From Phycisphaerales bacterium (GTDB lineage: Bacteria; Planctomycetota; Phycisphaerae; Phycisphaerales; UBA1924), in assembly GCA_020831775.1 (NCBI GenBank), contig JAFIFZ010000055.1, positions 1 through 64,000 of the forward strand: a stretch of DNA of 64,000 nt, in the 5' to 3' direction. The notes beneath the pieces are model-generated. The model was not told where the DNA came from. It was given only the letters and a program-made list of their open reading frames with translations, and did not search any database. Positions 1 through 8,535 of this stretch are shown piece by piece (position 1 is the stretch's first letter; every line of letters begins with the position of its first letter). Both the position numbers and the translations under genes were made by a program.

Positions 1-40
1 AAAAAAAAAAAACTGCGGCGTCGGTCTCTCCGGCGCCCGC
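1..40 (-). terminator. Rho-independent terminator of the prepilin-type gene
   Basis: Read on the minus strand, a GC-rich stem (arms 30-40 and 15-24, one bulge and one mismatch, 5-base loop) is followed by twelve T residues (A tract 1-12 on the plus strand). It lies about 55 bases past the stop of the gene ending at 96. A second small hairpin (CGGCG-AA-CGCCG type, about 75-93) sits directly after the stop but has no T tract. Confidence 0.75.
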
Positions 41-95
41 TTTTCTATTTGCTGCGGACCGTCAGGCCCGCTGGATTCGGCGTTCGCCGATCAGC

Positions 96-1118
96 TCAGT
101 CGAAGAAGAAGTTGAGCGTGATCGCGGCGTTGGTGCCGGTCGAGGGGCGGTTGAAGCCGTCGGCGTAGGAGCGGAGGAAGATGTTGCGGTTGGTGAGCCG
201 CATGGAGGTGTCCGGGCTGCCGGCCGGGGTCCGCATGCGGTCGTCCTCGTCGACGAAGATATTGTCGGGCTGGTTGCGGTCACGGGCGTTCTGGATGCCG
301 GTGAAGTTGAAGGTGGTGTCCTCGGGGTCGGGACGGGTCTCGAAGATGACGCGGTTGTCGTTGTAGGCGACATTGCCTTCCCACTTGACCCGGCTGCCAT
401 GGATGAGGAGGGTGTTGGAATTCACACCGACCGGCGCGTTGTACTGCGGGCCGATGTTGCGGGTAGGACCCTCGAGCTCCCACTGCTGCACATTGCCGGT
501 GCCGGCGCCGAGGCGGTAGGTCGGGCCACGGTTGCCCAGGACGGCGATGGCGGCCTCGAAGGAGTCGCGCCAGTGGTCGTTCTTGCGGGCGCCGAAGGGC
601 GGGGTGTGGGCGTAGGAGATGTTGGAGATGCCCTGCTGTTCACGCTGCGTCGAGCGGATCTCGTCGAACGGGTGACCGCGGAGTGCCGGGTCCCACAGAG
701 CTCGCTGCACCTGGGCGGCGCCCTGCGGCTCGTCGAACATGTAGTCGGTGAAGTTCTCGACCGGGCCGGGCTCGGACGGGCCGACCAGGAGCTGCGTCGG
801 CAGGCCGTTCCAGACCATCAGCGAGAAGATGTTACGGGTGGAGTCCAGCCGGACCGCCTCGGCCCGCTGCGTGGCCTGATTGACATTGATGGTCGTGCCG
901 TCACGGTCCGCCTCGCTGGGGAGCGGGTAGCGCTCCTGGTTCTGCGTGGCGAACTGCACCATGGTCTGGTGGATGCCGCGGATCTGGCTGGCGTCCTTGA
1001 GCTGACGCGCCGCCTGGCGTGCCTTGCCCAGGGCCGGCAGCAGGATGCCGATGAGCAGCGCGATGATCGCGATGACCACCAGCAGCTCGATGAGCGTAAA
1101 TCCTCGATGCTTTCTCAT
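96..1118 (-). CDS. Prepilin-type N-terminal cleavage/methylation domain protein
   Basis: This 340-aa protein starts with a short basic leader ending in RG, then [16 protein letters not shown]. That is the class III prepilin signal: cleavage after G6, methylation of F7 and Glu at +5, followed by a hydrophobic helix. The rest is an extracytoplasmic domain I do not recognise. It has the look of the many secreted pseudopilin-headed proteins of planctomycetes, which are often numerous per genome. A GGAGA ribosome site lies about 8 bases before the ATG. It is probably exported and processed by a prepilin peptidase, which is not in this window. It is far from the gsp cluster at 46-54 kb, so whether it is a structural pseudopilin of that machine is unknown. 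A strong terminator follows it. Confidence 0.85.
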   Translation of the reverse strand: MRKHRGFTLIELLVVIAIIALLIGILLPALGKARQAARQLKDASQIRGIHQTMVQFATQNQERYPLPSEADRDGTTINVNQATQRAEAVRLDSTRNIFSLMVWNGLPTQLLVGPSEPGPVENFTDYMFDEPQGAAQVQRALWDPALRGHPFDEIRSTQREQQGISNISYAHTPPFGARKNDHWRDSFEAAIAVLGNRGPTYRLGAGTGNVQQWELEGPTRNIGPQYNAPVGVNSNTLLIHGSRVKWEGNVAYNDNRVIFETRPDPEDTTFNFTGIQNARDRNQPDNIFVDEDDRMRTPAGSPDTSMRLTNRNIFLRSYADGFNRPSTGTNAAITLNFFFD

Positions 1119-1498
1119 GATTCGATTCTCCGAACTTTGGGCCCTGTGCGATCGGCACAGCGGCCCGATGCCTGTCGGGCGGGCTCATGACATCATGAAC
1201 CGCCCTGATCCTTCACTGGAGCCTGATAGTGGACCGGCTCCTGCGTCCGTACCCCCGTAGCGCCCGGGGGCGGGCCGGATTGTCGGAGAGGATCAGGCAG
1301 CGGTCGGAGGGGGGTATCAAATGAGCGGCGACGCCGCGTCATCAGAACAGGGTGATTCATATGGACCACCGACCGGAGCTTTTTCCTCGCCAGAGGCATG
1401 CCTCTGTCACGCATGAGATCATACCTTCTCAGAAGTAAGTGCGCCTGTCAAGCTGGCGCGGTTGCGGAAATTCTCGGTCGAAGAAGGAAAACTGACCA
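1119..1498. other. Divergent intergenic region, no gene seen
   Basis: This 380-base gap lies between the leftward prepilin-type gene and the rightward RidA gene and must hold both promoters. The only frame of note is a 73-codon minus-strand one (1193-1414), arginine and proline rich and without a convincing start. Base composition drops near 1420-1500, and an AAGGAAAA-type ribosome site for the RidA gene lies at about 1485. I see no clear sigma-70 hexamers. Confidence 0.5.
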
Positions 1499-1987
1499 AT
1501 GCCCGAACATACTCCATCCGAATCTCCCGAGGCCCGCCTCGCCGCCCTCGGCCTGACTCTCCCACCGCCCCCCAAGCCCCTGGCGCTCTACCGGCCGGTG
1601 GTCGTCAGCGGCGGGTTCGCCTGGGTCAGCGGGCAGGTGCCCCTGGAGGACGGGCACCCGATCGCCGTCGGACGCGTGCCCGACCATGTGACCGAAGAGA
1701 CGGCGAAGGAGTGCGCCCGGCGCTGCGCCCTGTCGGCTCTGGCGGCTCTGCGTGCGGAGCTCGGCTCGCTCGACCGCGTCGCACGCGTGGTGAAGCTGGG
1801 GGTCTTCGTGGCCTCCCACCCCGAGTACGGCGGGCAGCCGGGCATCGCCAACGAGGCCAGCCGCGTGATGGTCGAAGTCTTCGGTGAGGAGGCCGGGCGG
1901 CACGCGCGGGCCGCGGTTGGCGTCGCCTCCCTGCCCCTGCGGGTGCCGGTGGAGGTCGAGGGCGTCTTCGAGGTAAGGTCGGCGTAG
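1499..1987 (+). CDS. RidA/YjgF family protein
   Basis: 162 aa. The RidA signature is clear: an early segment VVVSGGFAWVSGQVPLEDG, a central helix rich in A, E and R, and a C-terminal RAAVGVASLPLRVPVEVE strand. RidA proteins are trimers. The best-known members hydrolyse reactive enamine/imine intermediates released by PLP enzymes, while others have different roles. This member has the longer N terminus of the subgroup with an ARLAALGL-type start. An AAGGAAAA ribosome site precedes the ATG by about 8 bases. It is transcribed alone, with an inverted-repeat element immediately downstream. The exact substrate cannot be inferred from sequence. Confidence 0.85.
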   Translation: MPEHTPSESPEARLAALGLTLPPPPKPLALYRPVVVSGGFAWVSGQVPLEDGHPIAVGRVPDHVTEETAKECARRCALSALAALRAELGSLDRVARVVKLGVFVASHPEYGGQPGIANEASRVMVEVFGEEAGRHARAAVGVASLPLRVPVEVEGVFEVRSA

Positions 1988-2000
1988 GGGTGGAGTCTCC

Positions 2001-2258
2001 CCGCTCCGAAGGAGCGGACGAGCCTAGCCACGGGCGCGGCGAGGCGGAGCCGAGCAAGCCCGTGGAGAGCGCCCATCATCAAGTCCACCCTGACAGGGTG
2101 GCGGATGGTTGCGTGCTGTGCTGCGCGGCATGTCTGGTCCATGGTGGTCTCGTTCCTTCGCCCCGTCAGGGCTCGGCTCAATGCGGCGCCTTCCACGGGT
2201 TCGGCTCGGCGCTGCCTCGCCTCACCCGTGGCAACGATCCGGCGCTCCTTCGGAGCTC
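2001..2258. repeat. Interspersed long-inverted-repeat element, copy A
   Basis: About 260 bases with two roughly 65-base arms (about 2001-2069 and 2192-2258) that are imperfect reverse complements. Each arm contains a CTCCGAAGGAG-type end and a CCACGGG block. A shorter nested inverted pair (CCCTGACAGGG and its counterpart near 2163) lies inside. The same arms recur in copy B at 3312-3582, and the right half recurs at 18738-18840. Some frames stay open through it, but the peptide is an arginine/alanine-rich by-product. It resembles a non-autonomous MITE or REP-like element; no transposase lies nearby. Confidence 0.75.
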
Positions 2259-2300
2259 GTGGTGCGATGTCGGCGTGCAGTTCTCTTTGATCCATGACAG

Positions 2301-2328
2301 AAAAACACTGGCGGGCGAGCCGCCAGTG
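2301..2328 (-). terminator. Hairpin terminator of the dockerin gene
   Basis: Perfect 9-bp arms CACTGGCGG (2306-2314) and CCGCCAGTG (2320-2328) with a 5-base loop. On the minus strand five T residues (2301-2305) follow directly. It is 35 bases past the stop at 2364. The same hairpin recurs at 3271-3290 and 3628-3650, always beside the inverted-repeat element. Confidence 0.8.
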
Positions 2329-2363
2329 GCACAGGTCTGCGGTGGTGTTTCAGCGTCGGGCGG

Positions 2364-3098
2364 TCAGCACCCGGCGGCGAAGGCGGCGAGGAAGGCGAAG
2401 AAGTCGTCGGCGTCGATCACGCCGTCGTTGTTGAAGTCCGCCCTCAGATCGCCCGCGGCGAAGAGTGAGAGGAACTCGAAGAAGTCGTCGGCGTCGACGA
2501 CGCCGTCGCCGTTGATGTCCGGCGGGCAGCCCGGTACTTCGATGGTCAGGACGGCGGTGTCTGCGGCCTCGGAGAGGATGTTGGGGAAGTTGGGCTCGCT
2601 GGTGGGGTTGACCCAGAGGCCGGCCCATGATCCGCCGTCGTCGAGGATGTCCTGGATCTCGGCGGTGACGACGAACTCGAATTCGAAGAAACTGTCGATC
2701 GGGGGCTGGTACTGGCCGGTGCCGACGATGGTCGCTCCGGGGTCGAAGTCGTCGAGGGTGGCCTGGCCGTCGCCGGTGTAGATGCCGAACTCGAAGGACC
2801 GGACGCCGACATCGAAGGCGTTGTTGACGCTGACGCGCCCGCGGATGGTCGCGGAGAGGACGGTCTGGCCGGCGAACTGGGAGATGTCGAACTCCTGGAT
2901 CGCGCGGTCCTCGTCCTGCACGCGCTGGCGGATCAGGCCGGAAAACGCCGCGGGGCTGATGGCGATGATGTCGCCCACGCCGTTCTTGTTGGTGTCGCGG
3001 ATCGAGGCGGCGACATCGGGAGGCGTCAGTTCGACGGGCTGGGCCGAGACGACGCCGCTCGCGGCACAAAGACAAACACAGACTGACGAACGAAGCAT
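2364..3098 (-). CDS. Secreted protein with C-terminal paired dockerin/EF-hand motif
   Basis: 244 aa from the ATG at 3098, which has AGGAGGAG about 6 bases upstream; an upstream in-frame start adds 13 unconvincing residues. A signal peptide with a cysteine-rich hydrophobic core ends at VVSAQ. The middle is an unrecognised beta-rich domain of about 160 aa. The last 50 residues carry two calcium-loop repeats, DINGDGVVDADDFFEFL and DFNNDGVIDADDFFAFL, each followed by a short helix, and the protein ends FAAGC. This paired DxNxDGxxDxxDF motif ending in GC is a recurrent C-terminal tag on secreted planctomycete proteins. By analogy with dockerins it may mediate surface attachment or sorting, but no cohesin is visible here. 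A further EF-like DTNKNGVGD loop lies near the N terminus. Confidence 0.8.
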   Translation of the reverse strand: MLRSSVCVCLCAASGVVSAQPVELTPPDVAASIRDTNKNGVGDIIAISPAAFSGLIRQRVQDEDRAIQEFDISQFAGQTVLSATIRGRVSVNNAFDVGVRSFEFGIYTGDGQATLDDFDPGATIVGTGQYQPPIDSFFEFEFVVTAEIQDILDDGGSWAGLWVNPTSEPNFPNILSEAADTAVLTIEVPGCPPDINGDGVVDADDFFEFLSLFAAGDLRADFNNDGVIDADDFFAFLAAFAAGC

Positions 3099-3224
3099 CG
3101 GTGACTCCTCCTGCTGATCGCCTCCGGCTCGGGACACACGGCGTCTCCGTCTCGCCGGGGCGGACCGAGCCAGACTACCGCGCGATCAGGTGGAGGACAA
3201 GGTGTTTTGCCGGAGCGAGGCGTG

Positions 3225-3295
3225 GTGAAGATCGGCGCTTCTTCGGTGCTCGGGGGCCATGAAAGAAAACACTGGCGGACAAGCCGCCACGCCCA
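3225..3295. repeat. Truncated right end of the inverted-repeat element with its hairpin
   Basis: The stretch from GGCGCTTCTTCGGTGCTCG to the GGCGG-ACAAG-CCGCC hairpin (3276-3290, preceded by GAAAGAAAACACT) matches the right end of copy B plus its flanking terminator hairpin. The outer hairpin pairs are degraded on one side. It looks like a leftover from an earlier insertion or a partial duplication. Confidence 0.55.
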
Positions 3296-3311
3296 GCGTT
3301 TGCGGCTGTGC

Positions 3312-3582
3312 TCCTCGCACCGAAGGAGCGCCGGATCCTTGCCACGGGCGCGGCGAGGCGGAGCCGAGCAAGCCCGTGGAAAGTTGGCAAGGAATAGTCC
3401 GCCCTGAAGGGGCGGAGGATCGGGCTTGGGCATGAGGAATGAGCAATCGCGAGCAAGCTCTGTTCCTTCGCCCCTTCAGGGCTCCGCTGATTAGGCTGTT
3501 CTCCACGGGTTCCGCGGCGCTTGATGCTGCGCATCGCGCGTCGCTCCACCCGTGGCAATGATCCGGCGCTCCTTCGGAGCTC
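3312..3582. repeat. Interspersed long-inverted-repeat element, copy B
   Basis: Same design as copy A: left arm about 3318-3385, right arm about 3500-3582, and a nested pair CGCCCTGAAGGGGCG with its counterpart CGCCCCTTCAGGGC near 3473. Length about 270 bases. The right arm carries a small internal expansion (GCTTGATGCTGCGCATC) absent from copy A. It occupies most of the 540-base gap between the dockerin gene and the transaldolase gene; I see no gene in that gap. Confidence 0.75.
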
Positions 3583-3620
3583 GGGATTCCATAAACGACA
3601 CGGGGCTTGTGGGGCATTGA

Positions 3621-3650
3621 AAGAAAACACTGGCGGACAAGCCGCCAGTG
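3621..3650 (-). terminator. Hairpin terminator of the transaldolase gene
   Basis: Perfect 9-bp arms CACTGGCGG (3628-3636) and CCGCCAGTG (3642-3650). On the minus strand TTTTCTTTC follows. It lies 29 bases beyond the stop at 3679 and is nearly identical to the terminator at 2301-2328. Confidence 0.8.
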
Positions 3651-3678
3651 CCACAGGAACAACAGCCGCCCGAGTTGC

Positions 3679-4323
3679 TCAGCCGAACGCCTTCTTGTAG
3701 TCGGCGAGGAACTTCTCCAGCCCGGTGTCCGTCAGCGGGTGGGCGAGGAGCTGGCGGATGACGCTGAAGGGCAGCGTCGCGACATCGGCGCCGGCGAGCG
3801 CACAGTCGACCATGTGCTTGGGGTGGCGGATCGAGGCGGCGAGGATCTTGGTGGTGAAGCCGTAGTTGTCGTAGATCTGGCGGATCTGGTGGATGAGGTC
3901 CATGCCGTCGTGTGAGATGTCGTCGAGGCGGCCGATGAAGGGGCTGACGAGGTAGGCGCCGGCCTTGGCGACGAGCATGGCCTGCATGGGCTGGAAGCAG
4001 AGGGTCATGTTCGTGCGCGTGCCCTCGTCTGAGAGCGTCTTGCACGCCTTGAGCCCGGCGGGGGTGATCGGGAGCTTGACGACGATGTTGGAGGCGATCT
4101 TGGCCGCCTCTCGCCCTTCCTTGAGCATGCCGTCGTAGTCGACCGCGATGACCTCGGCCGAGACGGGGCCACGGACGACCTCGCAGATCTCGGCGAGGCG
4201 TTTGTGGTAGTCGACGCCCTCTTTGGCGATGAGGGAGGGGTTGGTGGTCACGCCGTCGAGCACGCCGAGATCGTGGGCATCTCTGATCTCGTCGATGTTG
4301 GCGGTGTCGATGTACAGCTCCAT
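3679..4323 (-). CDS. tal: Small transaldolase (TalC/Fsa family)
   Basis: 214 aa, the full length of the small decameric transaldolase/fructose-6-phosphate aldolase family. The family start [12 protein letters not shown] and the [11 protein letters not shown] strand are present, and the Schiff-base lysine is K83 in VVKLP. Residue 129 in the SPFIGRLDD segment is Phe. True transaldolases have Phe here while E. coli FsaA has Tyr, so I predict transaldolase activity (dihydroxyacetone transfer between sugar phosphates in the non-oxidative pentose phosphate pathway) rather than F6P aldolase. A GGAG site lies about 9 bases before the ATG. It follows the acyl-CoA ligase gene by 65 bases on the same strand and ends at a clear terminator. 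Confidence 0.9.
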   Translation of the reverse strand: MELYIDTANIDEIRDAHDLGVLDGVTTNPSLIAKEGVDYHKRLAEICEVVRGPVSAEVIAVDYDGMLKEGREAAKIASNIVVKLPITPAGLKACKTLSDEGTRTNMTLCFQPMQAMLVAKAGAYLVSPFIGRLDDISHDGMDLIHQIRQIYDNYGFTTKILAASIRHPKHMVDCALAGADVATLPFSVIRQLLAHPLTDTGLEKFLADYKKAFG

Positions 4324-4388
4324 CGGCAGGCTCCGTGGCGGCTGCCGGATGTGGTCTCCGGCGCCTTGTGCTTGAGGGTTCGCGTGAT

Positions 4389-5891
4389 TCAGGCGGACTT
4401 TTCGGCGGTCTCGGACTGGCGGATCTCGTCGTGGATGGGCTTGAGCTTACGCCGCATGATCTTGCCCGTCGGGTTGCGGGGCAGTTCGTCCACGCGGTGG
4501 ATCTCGCGCGGGACCTTGTAGCCCGCGAGGCGTTCGCGGCAGTAGGACCGGAGGGCCGAGGCGTCGAACTCGGCGTCTTCTTCGAGCTCGACGAAGGCGA
4601 CGGGCACCTCGCCCCGCGAGCCGTCGTCGACGCCGATCACGCCCGAGGCCTTGACGCTCTCGTGCTTGTTGAGCACCTCCTCGATCTCGCGCGGGAAGAC
4701 ATTCTCGCCCCCGACGATCAGCATCTCTTTCAGGCGGCCGGTGATCGAGAGGAAACCCTCGGCGTCGACCCGTCCGATGTCGCCGGTGCGGAACCAGCCC
4801 TGATCGTCGAAGGTTTCGTCGGTCTCTTCGGGCATGTTGTGGTAGCCGGCGAAGATGTTGGGCCCTTTGAGGCGGATCTCTCCGTCGCGGCCGGGCGGAT
4901 GCTCCGCGTTCGACTCGATGTCGATGATGCGCTGGCGCACGCCGGGGAGGGGCTTGCCGACGGTGCCCTGCTTGGCGGCGCCGGGGTGATTGACATGGGT
5001 GACCGGGGAGGTCTCGGTGAGCCCGTAGCCCTCGAAGATCGGCTTGCCGTAACGCTCCTCGAACTTGTCGGCGACGGCCCTGGGCAGGGGCTCGCCCCCG
5101 GAGATGAGCGCCCTGAAGCTCTTGAAGTCTTCGGGCCCGGCATCTTTGACCGAGAGCAGCGCGTTGTACATCGACGGGATACCGACAAAGACGGTCGGCC
5201 GGTGCTCGCGGAACGCGGCGACGATTTTGTGGGGCACGAAGCGCGGCGCGAAGACGACGCGGATGCCGAGGCTCATGGGCATGAGCGTCAAGCAGGTGAA
5301 GCCGAAGGAGTGGAACTGGGGCAGCACGCCGAACATGCAGTCGTTCTTGTCGAGGTCGATGCCCTCGCGGACCTGGTTGATGTTGGCGTTGATGTTGGCG
5401 TGGGTGAGCTTGACGCCCTTGGGCAGCCCGCTGGTGCCGCTGGTGTAGAGGAAGGCGGCGACCTCGTCGTCCTCGGCCCTCTTGGGCCATCGGGGCTCGG
5501 GGAAACTCTTAAACTCGATGTCTTCGAGGAAGGCGATGGTTTTGGCCTCTGGCGTGTAGCCCATGAAGTCGAGCATCGGGCGGGCGGTGAGGATGATGTC
5601 TGTGCCGCAGTCGCCGATGACATGCTTAAGCTCGTCGCGCGAGAGCAGGAAGTTCAGGGGCACGACCGTTCGCCCGAGCATCCACGCCGCCAGCGCGCAG
5701 ATCGGGAAGGCCCCGCTTGAAGGGAACATCGTCGCGACGGTCGGGGTCGAGGACCGCTTCTCGATCAGCGAAGCGACATGCATCGCCGCGACGAGCACCT
5801 CGGCGCCCTTGTACGAACGCCGGTCGTCGGTCGCGACCACGCGGGTCGGCGACGCCAGCAGCCTCTTGATGATCGACCAATGCACACTCAC
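4389..5891 (-). CDS. AMP-forming acyl-CoA ligase (long-chain fatty-acid type)
   Basis: About 500 aa from a GTG at 5891 with GCGAGGTC about 8 bases upstream. A longer frame opens at 5984 (531 aa), but its first 31 residues look non-coding. Family motifs occur in order: the P-loop-like [12 protein letters not shown], the [10 protein letters not shown] adenine-binding segment, WFRTGDIG with its Asp, the hinge [16 protein letters not shown] and the catalytic lysine segment [11 protein letters not shown] near the C terminus. The enzyme activates a carboxylic acid as acyl-AMP and transfers it to CoA (or possibly to an acyl carrier). Chain length cannot be predicted. It is followed by the transaldolase gene and is divergent from the gene at 6131. 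Confidence 0.85.
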   Translation of the reverse strand: MSVHWSIIKRLLASPTRVVATDDRRSYKGAEVLVAAMHVASLIEKRSSTPTVATMFPSSGAFPICALAAWMLGRTVVPLNFLLSRDELKHVIGDCGTDIILTARPMLDFMGYTPEAKTIAFLEDIEFKSFPEPRWPKRAEDDEVAAFLYTSGTSGLPKGVKLTHANINANINQVREGIDLDKNDCMFGVLPQFHSFGFTCLTLMPMSLGIRVVFAPRFVPHKIVAAFREHRPTVFVGIPSMYNALLSVKDAGPEDFKSFRALISGGEPLPRAVADKFEERYGKPIFEGYGLTETSPVTHVNHPGAAKQGTVGKPLPGVRQRIIDIESNAEHPPGRDGEIRLKGPNIFAGYHNMPEETDETFDDQGWFRTGDIGRVDAEGFLSITGRLKEMLIVGGENVFPREIEEVLNKHESVKASGVIGVDDGSRGEVPVAFVELEEDAEFDASALRSYCRERLAGYKVPREIHRVDELPRNPTGKIMRRKLKPIHDEIRQSETAEKSA

Positions 5892-6130
5892 GCGGGTTGA
5901 CCTCGCCTTCGGCGGTTTGAGGGAGTCGGCACGCAGACCGGGTAATCTATCGCCCCAAACGCCCCCACGCGGGACCGCCGACATCGATTCTCACGAACAC
6001 GCCCCGACCCTCGCCGGCCCGAAGCACGAAACCCCTCGCCCCCGCCCGCGTAAACTCCGGTAAGCGGCAGTCGCCCGCGGACCCCCGCCTCCGTCCGCAA
6101 CGACGGCAGCAGCCGCCACGGGAGCAGACC

Positions 6131-7162
6131 ATGACCCCCCATCGCTCGATCCTCTCCGCAGTCTGCGGCGTCGTCTGCCTGCTCGCTCTTCCCGCCGTCG
6201 GGACGCCCACAGAAGGCCGGGCCGGGTCCGAGCGGGCCGCAGACTCGTCGGGCCAAGCCAAACCCGCCAAGCCCTCCGGCGCGATCATGCCAGCCTGGAT
6301 GACACAAGAGGTCCACAACACGCCCGAGCGTGAGAAGGCGATCTACCGGCGCGAACGACTCGGCCACGACGAGCTGGAGCGCGAGATGCGCCGGATGCGA
6401 TTCGAGTTCTTCCGCACCGGCACGCCCCCGGCCGTCCGCGAAGTGGGCATCAGCCGCGCCCGCAGGATGGCCGACCCGGAGAACTACCCGGTGTGGGAGA
6501 AGGTCTTCGGGCGAGACCGCCTGGAAGTGCGGCGGATCGTGCTGGACGAGCTGGCGTCGATGGAGAGCCAGGAGGCCGACGCCGTGCTGGCGTGGGCGGC
6601 CCTGCGCGACCGGGACGAGCGGTACCGCGCTGTCGCCGAGTCGCTGCTGGAGCGACGACTCGCGAGCCAGAACGAGACGCCCGTTGCGATCATTGATCTG
6701 CTCGGGCGCGACCTGCTCTCCAGCCGCGACGAGCGACGCATCTCGCGTGCCGCGGCTCTCGCCGACAACCTGAACATCGCGGGCCTGATTCCCCACCTGA
6801 TCGCGGCGCAGGTCAGCGGGCAGAGCACCGGGGGCGAGGCGCAGGAGCGCGGCGCGCTGGCCTGGATCCTCGTCGGGCGCCAGCGCGCGTTCGTGAGCGA
6901 TCTCACACCCGTTGTCGCCGACAGCGCCGTCGCCTTCGATCCGACGCTCAGCGTGATCACCGACGGCGTGATGATCCGCGTCTTCGACGCGCATGTTTTC
7001 ACCTACCGCACCGAGGTCCACCGCTCGCTGACAGGCCTCACCTCACGCCTCTGGGGCAGAAGCACCTCGCGGCTCGGCTACGACCAGCAGGCCTGGGCCG
7101 ACTGGTACCTCGACGAGTTCCTCCCCGCGATGGAGGCCAAGGCGGAGAAGCAAGGCGGCTGA
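6131..7162 (+). CDS. Secreted HEAT-like protein of unknown function
   Basis: 343 aa. The N terminus is a signal peptide (basic start, hydrophobic core, cleavage around VGTPTEG), followed by a low-complexity Ser/Ala/Lys linker to about residue 50. The remainder is helical with HEAT/armadillo-like spacing: repeated helices rich in A, L, R and E such as REVGISRARRMAD, LEVRRIVLDELASM and EADAVLAWAALRD. Planctomycetes encode many such periplasmic HEAT-type proteins. I cannot assign a function. A GGGAG site precedes the ATG by about 7 bases. The stop is only 5 bases from the convergent acpS stop, with no terminator between them. Confidence 0.7.
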   Translation: MTPHRSILSAVCGVVCLLALPAVGTPTEGRAGSERAADSSGQAKPAKPSGAIMPAWMTQEVHNTPEREKAIYRRERLGHDELEREMRRMRFEFFRTGTPPAVREVGISRARRMADPENYPVWEKVFGRDRLEVRRIVLDELASMESQEADAVLAWAALRDRDERYRAVAESLLERRLASQNETPVAIIDLLGRDLLSSRDERRISRAAALADNLNIAGLIPHLIAAQVSGQSTGGEAQERGALAWILVGRQRAFVSDLTPVVADSAVAFDPTLSVITDGVMIRVFDAHVFTYRTEVHRSLTGLTSRLWGRSTSRLGYDQQAWADWYLDEFLPAMEAKAEKQGG

Positions 7163-7167
7163 ATCTC

Positions 7168-7548
7168 TCACCCCGTCGCGATCACCGACGCGATCGCCGT
7201 CGTCCCCGTGTGGCTCAACGACACAATCCACTCGCGCAGGCCGGCCTTCTCGGCCAGCGTCTTCGCCTCGTTGTGCAGGGCGATCGCCGGGCGGCCTGTC
7301 CCGTCGCGTGTGACTTCGATGTCAGTCCACGCGACGCCGCCGGTCCAGCCCGTGCCCAGCGCTTTCATCACCGCCTCTTTGGCGGCGAACCTCGCGGCGT
7401 AACGCTCGACCCTGAGCTTCCCACCGCTCTGGCAGTACGCCCGTTCGACCTCGGTGAAGCAGCGCTCGGCGAACCGGTCGCCGGTCTTAGCGAGCATCCG
7501 CTCGATCCGCGAGACCTCGACGAGATCGACGCCGTGGGCAAGGGGCAT
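7168..7548 (-). CDS. acpS: Holo-[acyl-carrier-protein] synthase
   Basis: 126 aa, normal AcpS length. The magnesium/CoA-binding residues are visible: D8 in HGVDLVEVSRI and E58 in RFAAKEAVMKALGTG, which also includes the conserved lysine. The C terminus has the SLSHTGTTAIA strand. AcpS transfers 4'-phosphopantetheine from CoA to the serine of acyl carrier protein. The ATG lies 4 bases after the fmdB-like stop, so it is the last gene of the dnaJ-grpE-fmdB series. Within that stress-protein group it may be carried along for coordinated expression with growth, which is inference. Confidence 0.92.
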   Translation of the reverse strand: MPLAHGVDLVEVSRIERMLAKTGDRFAERCFTEVERAYCQSGGKLRVERYAARFAAKEAVMKALGTGWTGGVAWTDIEVTRDGTGRPAIALHNEAKTLAEKAGLREWIVSLSHTGTTAIASVIATG

Positions 7549-7552
7549 GGCC

Positions 7553-7903
7553 TCACGCGTCCGAAGACGCGGGCTTCTTCGCGTCCGGCTTGGGCGTCTT
7601 CTTGTCGGCGGGCTTCTTTTCCGCGGGAGTCTTCGGCGTCTTGGAGTCCGAAGCGGAATCGCCCTTGGACCCGTTCTCAGAACCCTTCTTCTCCGCCTCG
7701 GCGCCCTTCTTGTACGACTCGGAGCGGTAGTCGGTCTCGTAGAAGCCCGAGCCCTTGAACATCACCGCGGCGCCCGTGCCGATCAGACGCTGCAGCGTCA
7801 GCTTCTTGCACTGCGGGCACTTCTTCTTCTTGGGCTCGCTCATCGACTGGAAGAGCTCGAACTCGTGCCCGCAGTCGTTGCACCTGTAGTCGTAGGTGGG
7901 CAT
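7553..7903 (-). CDS. FmdB-type zinc-ribbon protein
   Basis: 116 aa from the ATG at 7903; a TTG just before it is also in frame. The N-terminal 45 residues are the FmdB zinc ribbon: PTYDYRCNDCGHEFE with the first CxxC, then KKKKCPQCKK with the second CxxC. The rest is a low-complexity tail rich in K, P, S, D and E, which looks disordered. FmdB-like ribbons are putative regulatory proteins of mostly unknown role. The ATG overlaps the grpE stop by one base (TGATG), which implies translational coupling to grpE. Confidence 0.85.
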   Translation of the reverse strand: MPTYDYRCNDCGHEFELFQSMSEPKKKKCPQCKKLTLQRLIGTGAAVMFKGSGFYETDYRSESYKKGAEAEKKGSENGSKGDSASDSKTPKTPAEKKPADKKTPKPDAKKPASSDA

Positions 7904-8508
7904 CAAGCATTCCCTTCGTCGTCAGAGGCGGGCGACACCACCACCTTCGCCGGGCGGATCACACGCTCGCCCAGTGCAAAGCCCACCTGCACCGCCGAAA
8001 CGATCCGCCCCGGCTCGACGCCCTCGACGGCGTGCTGCGCGATCGCCTCGTGACGCATCGGGTCGAACTCGTCGCCCGCCTTCGGGCAGATCTCCAAGAC
8101 CCCGTGCTGCGTGACGGCCCGCACAAGTTCCTCGCGGATCGCCCGCATCCCCTGCACCAAGGAGTCCGGGTTCGCCTTGGAGAGATCCTGCGCCAGGGCC
8201 ATGTCGAAGTGGTCCAACGCCGTGATCACATCCCGCGCCACGCTCGTGACGCCCTGACGGCGCTGGTCGATCGCGTTTTCCTTGGCCCGGCGCGTCTCGT
8301 TCTTGGCGTCGGACACATGGCGAAGCAGTTGCTCGTGGCGCTCCTCGGCTTCCTCCAGACGCTCCTGAAGGGTCTGGTACGCCTCAAGCAACTGGGCGAC
8401 CTCGTCGGGGTCGTCCAGACGCTCGGGGTCGAAAGACGGCTCTTCGCGCCGCTCCGGCCGCGGCTCGTGCTCGGACTGTTCCGGTCCGTTGTGCTGTTTG
8501 CTGTTCAT
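7903..8508 (-). CDS. grpE: GrpE, DnaK nucleotide-exchange factor
   Basis: 201 aa from the ATG at 8508, with GGTGAGAG upstream; a GTG at 8523 would add 5 residues. A charged N terminus is followed by a long coiled coil (LLEAYQTLQERLEEAEERHEQLL) and the GrpE core with DVITALDHFDMAL and the beta-domain motifs FDPMRHEAI and GRVI-like GRIVSAVQVGFALGERVIRPAKVVVS. It drives ADP/ATP exchange on DnaK. It directly follows dnaJ and overlaps the fmdB-like gene by one base. dnaK itself is not in the window. Confidence 0.93.
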   Translation of the reverse strand: MNSKQHNGPEQSEHEPRPERREEPSFDPERLDDPDEVAQLLEAYQTLQERLEEAEERHEQLLRHVSDAKNETRRAKENAIDQRRQGVTSVARDVITALDHFDMALAQDLSKANPDSLVQGMRAIREELVRAVTQHGVLEICPKAGDEFDPMRHEAIAQHAVEGVEPGRIVSAVQVGFALGERVIRPAKVVVSPASDDEGNA

Positions 8509-8535
8509 GGCGTCGGCTCTCACCTTCGGGGCGCA

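Noticed and set aside
1193-1414. 73-codon minus-strand frame upstream of the prepilin-type gene
   Set aside because: Arg/Pro-rich, no ribosome site; more likely promoter region.
3026-3662. Overlapping frames of 110-160 codons across the inverted repeat near 3.3 kb
   Set aside because: They are read-through of the repeat arms; the peptides share an arginine/alanine-rich string wherever the element occurs, so they are not genes.
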